Assembly: GCA_028280715.1 (NCBI GenBank)
Contig: JANQLG010000037.1
Coordinates: 21,790-85,789 of the forward strand
DNA: 64,000 bases
Direction of reading: 5' to 3'
Source: Spongiibacteraceae bacterium
GTDB lineage: Bacteria; Pseudomonadota; Gammaproteobacteria; Pseudomonadales; Dasaniaceae
How positions within the stretch are numbered: position 1 is the stretch's first letter; every line of letters begins with the position of its first letter. Positions 37,901-46,074 of the stretch are shown one piece after another. The position numbers and the translations under genes were made by a program. The notes under the pieces were generated by a model, which worked only from the letters and a program-made list of their open reading frames with translations, was not told where the DNA came from and ran no database searches.

Positions 37901-39725
37901 TGACAGCAGCGATAATGGTGAGGTCACTTTTTCTCTGGATTACAGTGATAGTAATTCAACATCTGCATCTGTAGATATTGATGTGACTGATGGCAGTGCT
38001 ACTGATGATGAGACCGAAGGACCGCTGGTGTTTTCTCCCTCTGGGTTTACGATCAGCGGAGCAGCGCTGGATGACTCAGTTGACCCCATCGTTATTACAG
38101 ACTTAGCTAATCAAACAGCGGGTACCGCTTTCGATATTTTTATTGCCGCCTATGGACAGACAGATACCGATCAAAATTGCGGGATTATAGAGTCATACCA
38201 GGGCAGCCAAAATTTAACGTTCTCTGTAACGTATACCGACCCTTCGACAGGAACGATAGAGCCTACAATTAATGGTAATGTTATTACGTCACCGATTGCT
38301 ATCACTTTTACTGAGGGGCAAGCGCAGGTTAGCGCTGACTACAAGGACGTTGGACAAATTCAAATAGGAGCTGCAGATGGCAGTATAACGGGTGATAGCA
38401 ATAATTTTGTTGTCGTGCCAGCCTCCTTTGATATTCAGTTAACAGGTAATCCCGGTGCGACTACTGCCAGTGGTGGTGTATTTGCAGCTGCTGGCGTCGA
38501 CTTTCCCGTAACCGTTGTGGTTAGGGATGCAGACGGAGATATAACACCCAATTATGGTAATGAAGACAGTAATGAAGGCATCGCGTTGACTCATGCCTTG
38601 GTGGCGCCAGTGGGAGGTAGAACAGGCACGTTGACGGGCAGTTTATCTCCTACGGTTGCGGCTAATGATGCCGAGTTTACCGGCAATTATAATTGGGATG
38701 ATGTAGGCATTATTACACTGACAGCTGGTGTTGGTGACGGTAGTTATTTAGGTGCAGGTAATGTAACAACGGATCTAACTCCTGTAGGGCGTTTTACCCC
38801 AAGCCATTTTGCTTTATCTGGAGGAGCAATAACGGCAGCTAATACCGGTTTTACGTATATGGGGCAAAACTTTCTGGCCAGTTACACATTGACGACCCAG
38901 GCACTAGGTGGCAGCGCAACAGAAAACTACGAAAGTGATTTTGCCAAACTGGATGTATTGGATTTTAGCAATTCGTTAGCGGATGTTGGTGCAACGGCGG
39001 ATGTGGCCTATGGTGCCGTTGATGCAACACCCACCAGCTTTAATAGCCGTTTGCTAGGCTCTGGACAGTCGGCTATCTGGGTAAATGGTGTTGCAATGAT
39101 CGTTGATTTGCCATTAGTTATTGGACGCTCGGCTTCTTTAGATGGACCCTTTTCTGGTATTGATATTGGGATTGCTGTCGAGGATAGCGATAGCATAACT
39201 TTTTCTGCCCTCAATTTAGACAGCGACACTGTTGGCGGTGACGATACAGTAAGAATAGGAACTTTAGCCGGAGACCTGTTATATGGTCGTACTTATATTG
39301 CTCCCGTCTATGGCCCGGAAATTAATGCAGATGATCCAACGCCAGTAGTCTTTGAAATACAATTTTATGATGGTTCCTCATTTGTAGTTAACACAGCTGA
39401 TAATGAGAGCGAATACGGTGACACGACTACGATGGATTCAGCGAGTGTGAGTAATCATACGGGTAACCTTTCATCATCTGAATTTGTGGTAGGAGATGTT
39501 AACTTCCCGGTTACTGCGATAACGGTGATTAATGGTGAAGGCGATGTCATTACGGTTGATCGTCCAGGTTTGAATAATGATGGAAGTGTCGATGTAACGT
39601 TCGATGTGGAGTCATGGTTGCAATATAACTGGAATGGTTCTGGTGATGAAAACCCGACGACCACTATTCACTTTGGCACTTACCGCGGCCATGACCGAAT
39701 TATCTATTGGCGTGAGGTGCAATGA
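34989..39725 (+). CDS. mshQ: MSHA giant surface protein MshQ, LamG and DUF6701 domains
   Basis: 1578 residues. A signal peptide (LSALFVLFIFYSSSMLADTF) leads to a beta domain at about 25-170 with VTLGFDYREV...YIDNLVITA. Two LamG-type domains follow at about 185-410 and 425-655 (each begins YRFDE/YRFEE and contains FDGV-DYVEV or DYISL and GNWHHFVWTR). Four repeats of about 56 residues with xEDExDIxxYN cores occupy about 668-895. DUF6701, the MshQ hallmark, forms the last ~680 residues. No membrane anchor is visible at the C-terminus. It is probably exposed on the pilus or cell surface and binds a glycan or surface, though this is inferred. Coupled by ATGA overlaps to mshO and mshP. Confidence 0.88.
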   Translation: MINKLSALFVLFIFYSSSMLADTFADNFDTQSYSNQDGNVNWSSDWIETNDDNDPVSPSGDINITGGELHLQDNDVSIQRQADLSPYTAVTLGFDYREVSMNNANEWVDLEIRTGGNGSWTFLQRFSGPTNDSGSVSINITAYIASDTEIRFITSADMGNGDDFYIDNLVITATPDVGSGSPPTLIADYRFDELSWDGTTDEVEDSTSNGFDGTSFNASTTTGLICNAADLTANGTTDYISLDNQAMNGLGDFTISVWGQTSNSDTWHTILSGAAGNTGLLANEFVMLFDGVTAFQPVISEEFFSGSPSVSITSINDGNWHHFVWTRNASNLESCFYIDGVLQACVNQPDADDNDNLSISSGGLIVGQDQDTVGGSFESNQDWEGLLDELMIFDEVLTLAEVQSIRTNQLAGNNWDGSTRTCPSLPTPQVEYRFEEASWNGTSGEVIDESTNNLDGTAFNGANTANSNPAIAGDPGTCRYGVFDGVEDYVEVPAGLQDLSGSFTITAWINAADLNSGSRIVIDDANNNGGFGFSLGDGGAGRLRFFSRSVSPVIVDTQSAVITTNTWYFVAAVHDAVNQTRSIYVDGVPVTITGGGTTHTYTGTWGTDTGPISIGGEINSATETGAAFHFNGLMDEVRIYPSALSTTEIANAMAETHTCPAVIATNLLYLTTETDATLGGLSFGDEDIIAYDALNDSSTLIFDGSNILSSNSDIDAIHILDTGNILLSTNDSRSIGGTSFEDEDIVEYNPSTGVANIFLEGDTIFSSDEDIDAFSILPNGNYLISTINDATIGSTSFTDEDVVEYNPSSGAASLYFDESAVTADITDVRGVHALDNGNVLLTFTSDDRSLGGLTDIDEEDVIEYNLSTDTATLYFDGSLFSGSEDVRGVSLVESTASSIDHFDIDHNGTAIACLATSITVIAEDSGNNTVTSYTGSITISTDSGDGNWSLVTGAGSFDNGTADDGVATYTYDSSDNGEVTFSLDYSDSNSTSASVDIDVTDGSATDDETEGPLVFSPSGFTISGAALDDSVDPIVITDLANQTAGTAFDIFIAAYGQTDTDQNCGIIESYQGSQNLTFSVTYTDPSTGTIEPTINGNVITSPIAITFTEGQAQVSADYKDVGQIQIGAADGSITGDSNNFVVVPASFDIQLTGNPGATTASGGVFAAAGVDFPVTVVVRDADGDITPNYGNEDSNEGIALTHALVAPVGGRTGTLTGSLSPTVAANDAEFTGNYNWDDVGIITLTAGVGDGSYLGAGNVTTDLTPVGRFTPSHFALSGGAITAANTGFTYMGQNFLASYTLTTQALGGSATENYESDFAKLDVLDFSNSLADVGATADVAYGAVDATPTSFNSRLLGSGQSAIWVNGVAMIVDLPLVIGRSASLDGPFSGIDIGIAVEDSDSITFSALNLDSDTVGGDDTVRIGTLAGDLLYGRTYIAPVYGPEINADDPTPVVFEIQFYDGSSFVVNTADNESEYGDTTTMDSASVSNHTGNLSSSEFVVGDVNFPVTAITVINGEGDVITVDRPGLNNDGSVDVTFDVESWLQYNWNGSGDENPTTTIHFGTYRGHDRIIYWREVQ

Positions 39726-40153
39726 TGTGTAAGTCATTGCGTCAATCGCAACAAGGTATTTCAATAGTACTCGCTATTTTTATTTTGGTGGTGCTATCTC
39801 TGTTAGCTGCAGCGCTGATTAATGTGTTGGCTGGTGGAACAGAGTCAGTAGCCAGAGAAGTTATTTCAACACGAGCGTTATTTGCTGCGGAAAGTGGTGC
39901 ACAGCGGCAGCTTAATGAAATTTTTACCCCTGGCTCGGCAATGAATGTAGCCGCTTGTGCCGATGCTGTAAATACACCGCGAACAAACACCTTCACATTG
40001 GGCGGGTTGTTTGGATGCGGCAATGCAGTTGTTGAGTGCGAATATGTGACTATTGATAGTATTAATTATTTTACTGTCACGAGTACGGGAAGTTGTGGGC
40101 CGACAGGAGAACCTTCAGTACGAGTTATTCAGGTACAGGCTAAGGATATATAA
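39722..40153 (+). CDS. mshP: MSHA minor pilin-like protein MshP (PilX type)
   Basis: 143 residues. RQSQQGISIVLAIFILVVLSLLAAALINVLAGG is the PilX/MshP start: the residue after the Gly is Ile, not Phe, and the usual Glu5 is replaced by Val or Leu. REVISTRALFAAESGAQRQLNEIF is a conserved PilX segment. Four cysteines follow. In Vibrio mshP precedes mshQ; here it follows, as the last gene. Start ATG overlaps the mshQ stop; a second ATG one codon on is equally possible. Confidence 0.85.
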   Translation: MMCKSLRQSQQGISIVLAIFILVVLSLLAAALINVLAGGTESVAREVISTRALFAAESGAQRQLNEIFTPGSAMNVAACADAVNTPRTNTFTLGGLFGCGNAVVECEYVTIDSINYFTVTSTGSCGPTGEPSVRVIQVQAKDI

Positions 40154-40154
40154 A

Positions 40155-40182
40155 CGATGATGAGAATTCATTCTCATCATCG
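40155..40182. terminator. Perfect hairpin at the end of the msh operon
   Basis: CGATGATGAGAAT pairs with ATTCTCATCATCG around a 2-base centre, two bases after the mshP stop. No T-run follows on either strand. It separates converging msh and hydrolase genes. Confidence 0.5.
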
Positions 40183-40281
40183 CCATTGAAAAGCTAGAAC
40201 AGATTTATTTGGTAGTTGAAGTTTTTGCGTTAAATAATCTTCAACAAGAATAAACAATTCACTACATGAATGACTGTAAAC

Positions 40282-41403
40282 CTACCAAGTAACAACAATC
40301 TGCTGTTCATCATTATGGTTTGCGACAAAATCAAAGGTTTTTCTGTTAGTGCCGCCATTAAATGACACATTTTCATTGCTGACAATTCTAAAATAGACAG
40401 TATCATTGCGGCTTTCTGCGTAGACATCAATCCTGTTTTGGTTGGGAACTCTAAACGCTACGCCGGCAGCATAATTCGTTGAATTATCGATTTTCTCGAC
40501 ATACGACTGGTTAATCCAACGATCATTTATAATTGATTTCACAAAATTGCCATTCACTGTATTTAATTCTCGGGGCCACCACTCGCCGCCAATACTGCCC
40601 ATCTTGGCTGAAATAATCACTTCTACTAAGCTGTGAATTTCAGAACTAAAGTATTCCTTTCCTGAATCAAGAACCGCTTGTACAAAGCCTTTGAACTGGT
40701 TGCCCGTGCCACGTGATCCAAGCACGTGGGTAGCTCCCCAATCAACTTGACTGCCCATTACATCCCACCAGTTCTTTTTAGCGTTTTTGAACCCGAAGGT
40801 AGAGGGCCCTACGATAGGATATTGTGTCAGTTTGGAGTCTGCTTGAAAGTGGCCCAGTACTTGGTTCCAATTTTCTGGCGAGCCAGTTTTGTTTGCAGGT
40901 TCATTGAGTGGCTCAATATAACCAACGGTATAGCCTTGGCTTTCTACGTATTCAATTGAGCGTTTAAATAGGGCCTTCCATGTTTTGGATTTGATATCGT
41001 TGCCATTATTCTTTGTATAGAATGAGGAAAGACCGTCACCAGAACTCATAATAGCAATTTTTGTCGCCGTACCCGCAAGGTTTGCAGTTTTGGCAAGGTC
41101 TTCATCGAGTTCATTCTTTTGTGTTTGAGTTAACTCAAAACGATTCCCTACTTTGTCCATATCATACTCTTTGGGAGCACGAATTCTAAGGCCCGTAACA
41201 TTTTCAGCACCAATAAGGTCCCTTTCTTTTGCTATGTTGGCCCGTCTACCCAAATACCATGTGTCCATGTTTTTGTTCACGCCATTGTTAGCGGTAGAGA
41301 TGTTGATAATGAGCGGGTTATCTTGAGTTTGTGCATCTACTAAAGCGGAAGAAAAAAAGCTCGCAGCAAGAAATGCCATTGATACTATCTTTGAAAAGTT
41401 CAT
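40282..41403 (-). CDS. Secreted glycoside-hydrolase-like TIM-barrel protein, copy 1
   Basis: 373 residues. Signal peptide 1-24 (FLAASFFSSALVDA). The core looks like a GH-A clan barrel: YIEPLNEP at 162-169 places a possible acid/base Glu168 at the end of strand 4, and YFSSEIHSLVE at 251-261 gives a possible nucleophile Glu255 about 87 residues later. GGEWWPREL follows, then a beta-sandwich-like C-terminus from about 310 (GVAFRVPNQNRIDVYAESRNDTVYFRIV). I cannot assign a numbered GH family or a substrate. It is about 80% identical to the gene at 41620. Confidence 0.7.
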   Translation of the reverse strand: MNFSKIVSMAFLAASFFSSALVDAQTQDNPLIINISTANNGVNKNMDTWYLGRRANIAKERDLIGAENVTGLRIRAPKEYDMDKVGNRFELTQTQKNELDEDLAKTANLAGTATKIAIMSSGDGLSSFYTKNNGNDIKSKTWKALFKRSIEYVESQGYTVGYIEPLNEPANKTGSPENWNQVLGHFQADSKLTQYPIVGPSTFGFKNAKKNWWDVMGSQVDWGATHVLGSRGTGNQFKGFVQAVLDSGKEYFSSEIHSLVEVIISAKMGSIGGEWWPRELNTVNGNFVKSIINDRWINQSYVEKIDNSTNYAAGVAFRVPNQNRIDVYAESRNDTVYFRIVSNENVSFNGGTNRKTFDFVANHNDEQQIVVTW

Positions 41404-41523
41404 TATTAAATCCTTCTATTTTTATTAATCGATATGTTAAGTGTTTAAAGTATTAGTACTTCTAACATTGCCATTGCAACCAAAACTGGAACGTATTTAT
41501 TTAATAGCTTCCTTAGATAGTTA

Positions 41524-41544
41524 AAGCCCGGCGTTGCCGGGCTT
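41524..41544 (-). terminator. Hairpin between the two hydrolase-like genes
   Basis: AAGCCCGGC-GTT-GCCGGGCTT, nine perfect pairs, lies 76 bases past the stop of copy 2 and 120 bases before copy 1. On the minus strand only a short T-run follows. It may end most transcripts after copy 2. Confidence 0.65.
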
Positions 41545-41619
41545 GTTGTATTCGATCATAAAAAATTAGTACTTGAAGTTTTTTAAGTTAAATCATTTAT
41601 GAAACGAATTACGTTAAAT

Positions 41620-42741
41620 CTACCATGTAACAACAATCTGCTGTCCATCATTATGATTTGCGGCAAAATCAAAGGTTTTCTTTTTGGTTCCGCCGTTAAA
41701 TGACACTTTTTTATTGCTGACAATTCTAAAATAGACAGTATCGTTGCGGCTTTCTGCGTAGACGTTGATTTTTTTCTGGTTGGGCACTCTGAATGCAACA
41801 CCGGCAGCGTAATTAGTGGTGTTGTCAGTTTTTTCAACGTACGAGGAGTTAATCCAACGCTCATCCATAATCGATTTTACAAAATTGCCATTGACAGAAT
41901 TTAATTTGCGGGGCCACCATTCGCCGCCAATGCTGCCCATATTGGCTGAAATAATCACTTCGACTAAAGTGTGAATTTCTGAGTTAAAGTATTCCTTGCC
42001 TGAATCGAGAACCGCCTGCACAAAACCTTTAAACTTGTTGCCTGTGCCTTTTGATCCGATCACATGGGTAGCTCCCCAATCGACCTGGCTGCCCATCACA
42101 TCCCACCAATTCTTTTTGGCATTGCTAAACCCGTAGGTAGAAGGCCCTACAATTGGATATTGTGTCAGTTTGGAGTCTGCTTGAAAGCTGGCCAGTACGT
42201 TATTCCAGTTTTGCGCCGATCCGGTTTTTCCGCCTGGTTCATTGAGTGGCTCAATATAGCCGACGGTATAGCCCTGGCTTTCTACGTATTCAATTGAGCG
42301 TTTAAATAAAGCTCTCCAGGTTTTAGCTTTGATATCGTTGCCATTGTTTATGGTATAGAACGAGGAAAGGCCCTCGCCAGAACTCATAATAGAAATTTTT
42401 GTTGCAGTGCCATTAAGATCGGCGGTTTTGGCCAGATCGACATCAATTTCGTCTTTTTGTGCTTGAGTTAATTCAAAACGACTGCCCACTTTTACCAAGT
42501 CATAATCTTTGGGAGCACGAATTCTAATGCCTGTAACATTTTCGGCCCCCATGAAATCTCTTTCCTTTGCTATGTTGGCCTGTCTACCCAGATACCATAT
42601 ATCCATGTTTTTATTCACACCGTTACTTGAGGTAGAAATGTTGATAATCAGGGGGTTATCTTGGGTTTGTGCACTTACTAACGTTGAAGAAAAAAAGCTT
42701 GCAGCCAGAAAGGCTGCGGAGACTATCTTTGAAAAGTTCAT
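41620..42741 (-). CDS. Secreted glycoside-hydrolase-like TIM-barrel protein, copy 2
   Basis: 373 residues, same length and domain plan as copy 1: signal peptide ending LVSA, YIEPLNEP with Glu168, FNSEIHTLVE with Glu255, GGEWWPRKL, and the same beta-rich C-terminus. Differences are mostly conservative (for example R/K and V/I) and spread over the chain, so both copies look under purifying selection. About 80 bases upstream of the ATG also match copy 1. This copy is nearer the CRP-type promoter and is probably the first of the pair to be transcribed. Confidence 0.7.
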   Translation of the reverse strand: MNFSKIVSAAFLAASFFSSTLVSAQTQDNPLIINISTSSNGVNKNMDIWYLGRQANIAKERDFMGAENVTGIRIRAPKDYDLVKVGSRFELTQAQKDEIDVDLAKTADLNGTATKISIMSSGEGLSSFYTINNGNDIKAKTWRALFKRSIEYVESQGYTVGYIEPLNEPGGKTGSAQNWNNVLASFQADSKLTQYPIVGPSTYGFSNAKKNWWDVMGSQVDWGATHVIGSKGTGNKFKGFVQAVLDSGKEYFNSEIHTLVEVIISANMGSIGGEWWPRKLNSVNGNFVKSIMDERWINSSYVEKTDNTTNYAAGVAFRVPNQKKINVYAESRNDTVYFRIVSNKKVSFNGGTKKKTFDFAANHNDGQQIVVTW

Positions 42742-42846
42742 TATCGAATCCTTCTGTTATTAATTTATATATCAAGTGTTTAAAGCATAAGTACTTCTAA
42801 CATTTTTCCTTTGCGTTACAGCATCCAAAGACGTATGGGGGCACAA

Positions 42847-42889
42847 ACCATAGCAACTTCTTGCTGGCCTAAATGTGAACGGCGTCACA
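42847..42889 (-). promoter_or_regulatory. CRP-type operator with class II promoter spacing
   Basis: TGTGAACGGCGTCACA at 42874-42889 fits TGTGA-N6-TCACA exactly. On the minus strand the hexamer TATGGT (42847-42852), preceded by TGC as in an extended -10, begins 30 bases from the dyad centre. That is the class II arrangement (centre near -41.5), giving a start near 42840 and a leader of about 98 bases before copy 2. Confidence 0.6.
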
Positions 42890-43182
42890 GAAATTATCTA
42901 TTTGTATTATTATTAGTATAGATATGTTTATTTGGTTAAATTTTTGGAAGTGTTAAAAAACAAGGTTTTCTAATTTAGAAAATCTATTTTTATAATTCTG
43001 CTGCTTTAAGTGTTGTTGTGCAGATGAATTTGAAAAGCTCGGGATTATATTTTGAGTATGTGATTTGAGAGGTGGGTGAAAAATAGGGTAGGCGTTGTAG
43101 AGTTCTTATCTGATTCTATCCTACAACCTATAAACATGTTTAATATAAGTATCATTTAGCCATCTAGGGTGAAGTTAAGTAT
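42890..43182. other. AT-rich intergenic stretch, no gene seen
   Basis: Lies beyond the CRP-type site and after the ntrC stop. It has a TTTTCTAA/TTAGAAAA dyad near 42967 and a GTTGTAG/CTACAAC pair at 43094-43127 that could fold after ntrC, but neither has a T-run. No ORF of note. Confidence 0.4.
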
Positions 43183-44616
43183 TTACTCATCCTCATTATT
43201 ACCATTCATTCCCAGTTCATTCATTTTTCTAGTCAATGTATTTCTACCCCATCCTAACAGTTCAGCTGCGTCGCGTTTTCTGCCGTGAGTGTGCTTAAGC
43301 GCGACTTCAATCATCAGTTTTTCAAAGGCAGGTATGGCAGTGTCCAATAATTTTCTTTTGCCGAGGCTTAATTCCTGATCGGCCCAGCGGCGCAGGTTTT
43401 CTTGCCAATCGCTGCCGGCAGGACCGCTATCACCTTCAGTCACTGATTGGTTTAAGAGCTCAGGTGGCAAATCATCCATTTTGATTTCGCGGCCCGACGC
43501 CATCACGGTAATCCAGCGACAGGTGTTTTCCAGTTGACGGACGTTGCCAGGCCAGTCCAGTTTGCATAAATATTCTTCGGTTTCTTTGGCTAATACTTTT
43601 GCTTCGGTATCCAACTCCTCGGCAGCTTTGACAAAGAAGTGCTGCATGAGCTTGGGTACATCTTCGCGGCGGTCACGCAAGCTAGGTAAGTGAATGCGAA
43701 TGACGTTGAGGCGGTGAAACAAATCCTCACGGAATTTATTCTCATTCACCAGTGTTTCCAGGTTTTGATGGGTTGCGGCAATTATGCGCACATCAACTTT
43801 GATAGGTACGTGCCCACCAACGCGATAAAACTCACCATCGGCTAACACTCTTAGTAAGCGGGTTTGGGTTTCTGCAGGCATATCGCCAATTTCGTCTAAA
43901 AATAGTGTGCCGCCATCTGCCTGTTCAAAGCGACCTTCGCGAAGCGAGGTGGCACCGGTGAATGCACCTTTTTCGTGGCCGAATAGTTCGGATTCCATTA
44001 AGTCTTTGGGAATAGCTGCCATATTTAGTGCAATAAATTTACCCTTTGCACGCGGGCTGTGGCGATGCAGTGCTTTGGCAACCAGTTCTTTACCGGTACC
44101 GGATTCGCCATTAATTAAAACTGTTATATTGGAATGGGAAAGTCGACCTATAGCCCGAAACACTTCCTGCATGGCAGGTGCTTCGCCGATGATTTCTGTC
44201 GAGCCAACTTCGGTTGCCACTTCGGCGATTTCTGATTGATTTTCATCAGCAACGGCCAGTGCTCGTTCTGTCATGGCAACAGCTTCATCAATATCGAAGG
44301 GTTTTGGCAGATATTCAAAAGCACCGCCTTGATAAGACGCTACAGCACTGTCTAAGTCAGAATGGGCTGTAGTTATGATGACAGGCAGATTGGGATGCGA
44401 CTCATTAATTTTGGTTAGCAACTGTAAGCCATCCATGCCAGGCATACGAATATCACTGATAATTGCATCGGGGCGATCACTATTGAGTTTGCGAATAATT
44501 GCTTCGCCGCTATCGAAAGTTTGTGTGCTTATATCGGCTTGGTTTAATGCCTTTTCCAGTACCCATCGGATGGAACGGTCATCGTCAACGATCCAAACTG
44601 TATGTCCAGCGCTCAT
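43183..44616 (-). CDS. ntrC: Nitrogen regulation response regulator NtrC
   Basis: 477 residues: receiver domain with phospho-acceptor Asp in DAIISDIRMPGMDG, sigma-54 AAA domain with Walker A GESGTGKE, the GAFTGA loop that contacts sigma-54 (GHEKGAFTGATSL), Walker B GGTLFLDEIGD, and a Fis-type helix-turn-helix at the end (GRKRDAAELLGWGRNTLTRKMNELGM). Phosphorylated NtrC activates nitrogen-starvation genes. Its ATG overlaps the ntrB stop by four bases. Here glnA is 6 kb away and not in the same operon, unlike enterics. Confidence 0.97.
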   Translation of the reverse strand: MSAGHTVWIVDDDRSIRWVLEKALNQADISTQTFDSGEAIIRKLNSDRPDAIISDIRMPGMDGLQLLTKINESHPNLPVIITTAHSDLDSAVASYQGGAFEYLPKPFDIDEAVAMTERALAVADENQSEIAEVATEVGSTEIIGEAPAMQEVFRAIGRLSHSNITVLINGESGTGKELVAKALHRHSPRAKGKFIALNMAAIPKDLMESELFGHEKGAFTGATSLREGRFEQADGGTLFLDEIGDMPAETQTRLLRVLADGEFYRVGGHVPIKVDVRIIAATHQNLETLVNENKFREDLFHRLNVIRIHLPSLRDRREDVPKLMQHFFVKAAEELDTEAKVLAKETEEYLCKLDWPGNVRQLENTCRWITVMASGREIKMDDLPPELLNQSVTEGDSGPAGSDWQENLRRWADQELSLGKRKLLDTAIPAFEKLMIEVALKHTHGRKRDAAELLGWGRNTLTRKMNELGMNGNNEDE

Positions 44617-45722
44617 GTTTCTTGCTCCAAAGGTGACTCTTGCAGAGGAATGTAAATTGAAAAAGTAGTGCAGCCTGGTTTACTGGTGCATTCAATTAGC
44701 CCTTTGTGGTGATTAATAATGGACTGCGAAATTGAAAGCCCCAGGCCGGTGCCATCAGCACGCCCGCTGACCATGGGTAAAAATAATGTCTCTATTAGTT
44801 CATCAGGAATACCTGGGCCGTTATCAGTGATTTCGACTCGGCAGACCAGGCGATGGCGGTGACTGCCAATAGTGAACTGGCGCAATGTGCGCGTTTTTAG
44901 TGTGATCGATGGGTTTTCGGTGTTGGACTGTTCAAGCAACGCCTGCATGGCGTTTCTCACGATATTGAGAACGGCTTGAATGAGTCGTTCTTTGTCACCG
45001 ATTAATTCTGGAATGCTGGGATCATAATCGCGTGCGATGGTAAGCTGGCCAGCAGTTTCGGCAACGATCAGTGTCCTCACCCGCTCAAGGACTTCATGAA
45101 TATTGAGGGGTTGTAGTTCTAACAGATTATGTGAGCCGAGCATACTGTTGACCAGATTACTCAGGCGATCAGCTTCTTCGATAATGATATTGGTGTAATC
45201 GACCAATGACTCATTAGGTAATTCCTTTGCCAGTAATTGCGCAGCTCCTCGCAGGCCTCCCAGCGGGTTTTTAATTTCATGGGCTAACCCGCGAATCAAC
45301 GCCTGATAATTTTGCTGGGTAGAAAGAATACCCTCATCGCGACTGATACGTAGTAATCGATCCAGGGGTTGTAACTCGATCACCATCGAGGTTTGTTTTG
45401 CATCGCCTGATTTACCGCGCTCAAATATAGGTGTTACCGCGCAATCAACAGTGATGGTATGACCACTGGGAAGTAGTAGTTGAGTTTCCCGCTTGGTAAA
45501 GGCGCTGGAGGCATATATATTTTCGAGGAGACTGCTTCTTTCTTCATCGCTTTGTTCTGTGAACAAATTGGCAATGGATTCACCCAAAACTCGGCTACCA
45601 CTGACTTTTAACAACGCTTCTGCTGATGAATTCAGATAACTAATCGACAGGTCTGGTTCTACCATCAAAATGGCAGTGGTCAAGTTATCCAGAATGTCTG
45701 TGTGTAGGCTGTTAGGGGCCAT
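44613..45722 (-). CDS. ntrB: Nitrogen regulation sensor kinase NtrB
   Basis: 369 residues: PAS domain at about 8-120, dimerisation helix with the phospho-His in RGLAHEIKNPLGGLRGAAQLL, and an ATPase domain with the N box (NIVRNAMQAL), G1 box (DNGPGIPDEL) and GTGLGLSIS. No membrane segment, so it is cytoplasmic; in known systems PII (GlnB) controls whether it phosphorylates or dephosphorylates NtrC. It leads the ntrB-ntrC operon behind a sigma-54-like promoter. Confidence 0.97.
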   Translation of the reverse strand: MAPNSLHTDILDNLTTAILMVEPDLSISYLNSSAEALLKVSGSRVLGESIANLFTEQSDEERSSLLENIYASSAFTKRETQLLLPSGHTITVDCAVTPIFERGKSGDAKQTSMVIELQPLDRLLRISRDEGILSTQQNYQALIRGLAHEIKNPLGGLRGAAQLLAKELPNESLVDYTNIIIEEADRLSNLVNSMLGSHNLLELQPLNIHEVLERVRTLIVAETAGQLTIARDYDPSIPELIGDKERLIQAVLNIVRNAMQALLEQSNTENPSITLKTRTLRQFTIGSHRHRLVCRVEITDNGPGIPDELIETLFLPMVSGRADGTGLGLSISQSIINHHKGLIECTSKPGCTTFSIYIPLQESPLEQET

Positions 45723-45802
45723 GATTTGCGTTACTAGAATAGAGACTCGGTTAGTTACAGCAGGGGTCTCGCCGATACCAGGCTGCTTGGATACCTGCTC
45801 AA

Positions 45803-45818
45803 TGCAAAAAGCAAACCA
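45803..45818 (-). promoter_or_regulatory. Putative sigma-54 promoter of ntrBC
   Basis: Read on the minus strand, TGGTTTGCTTTTTGCA fits TGG(N3)(N5)TTGCA, with GG and GC exactly ten bases apart. The predicted start lies near 45792, about 70 bases before ntrB. The CAC part of the -24 element is not kept. Confidence 0.45.
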
Positions 45819-45954
45819 TTTCTATGGGCAGGGCCTGCTACCTCTAAAAAAGCACCAAATTGCGGCTAATACCCAAAATAATGAGGGGTAATAGGCGAAT
45901 TCTGGAGCAGGCTGGATCGTCTTTGTCCCTGTATAGGGGCATGATACAACAGGA

Positions 45955-45994
45955 TGCACAAAAATGGTGCGTTATTTCGCATTAAAAATGTGCG
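45955..45994 (-). promoter_or_regulatory. NtrC-type binding sites upstream of ntrB
   Basis: TGCACAAAAATGGTGCG at 45955-45971 matches the enteric site TGCACCAAAATGGTGCA at 15 of 17 positions. CGCATTAAAAATGTGCG at 45978-45994 is a weaker match. The strong site is centred about 170 bases before the predicted sigma-54 start. The remaining DNA of the 45723-46074 gap holds no visible gene. Confidence 0.55.
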
Positions 45995-46074
45995 CTGACG
46001 AAGAGAGTTATTGGCTAATTTGCAGGCTTTTTAAAGTGGGTGTTCACAGGGGGGGCACACAGGCAACATCTGTA

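Noticed and set aside
40155..40182. CRISPR-like or mobile-element inverted repeat at the end of msh
   Set aside because: It is a single hairpin with no spacers, no second copy nearby and no target duplication; a transcript-end structure is simpler.
40282..42741. Composite transposon because of two similar genes in direct repeat
   Set aside because: No transposase, no terminal inverted repeats, and base composition like the surroundings; a simple tandem duplication explains it.
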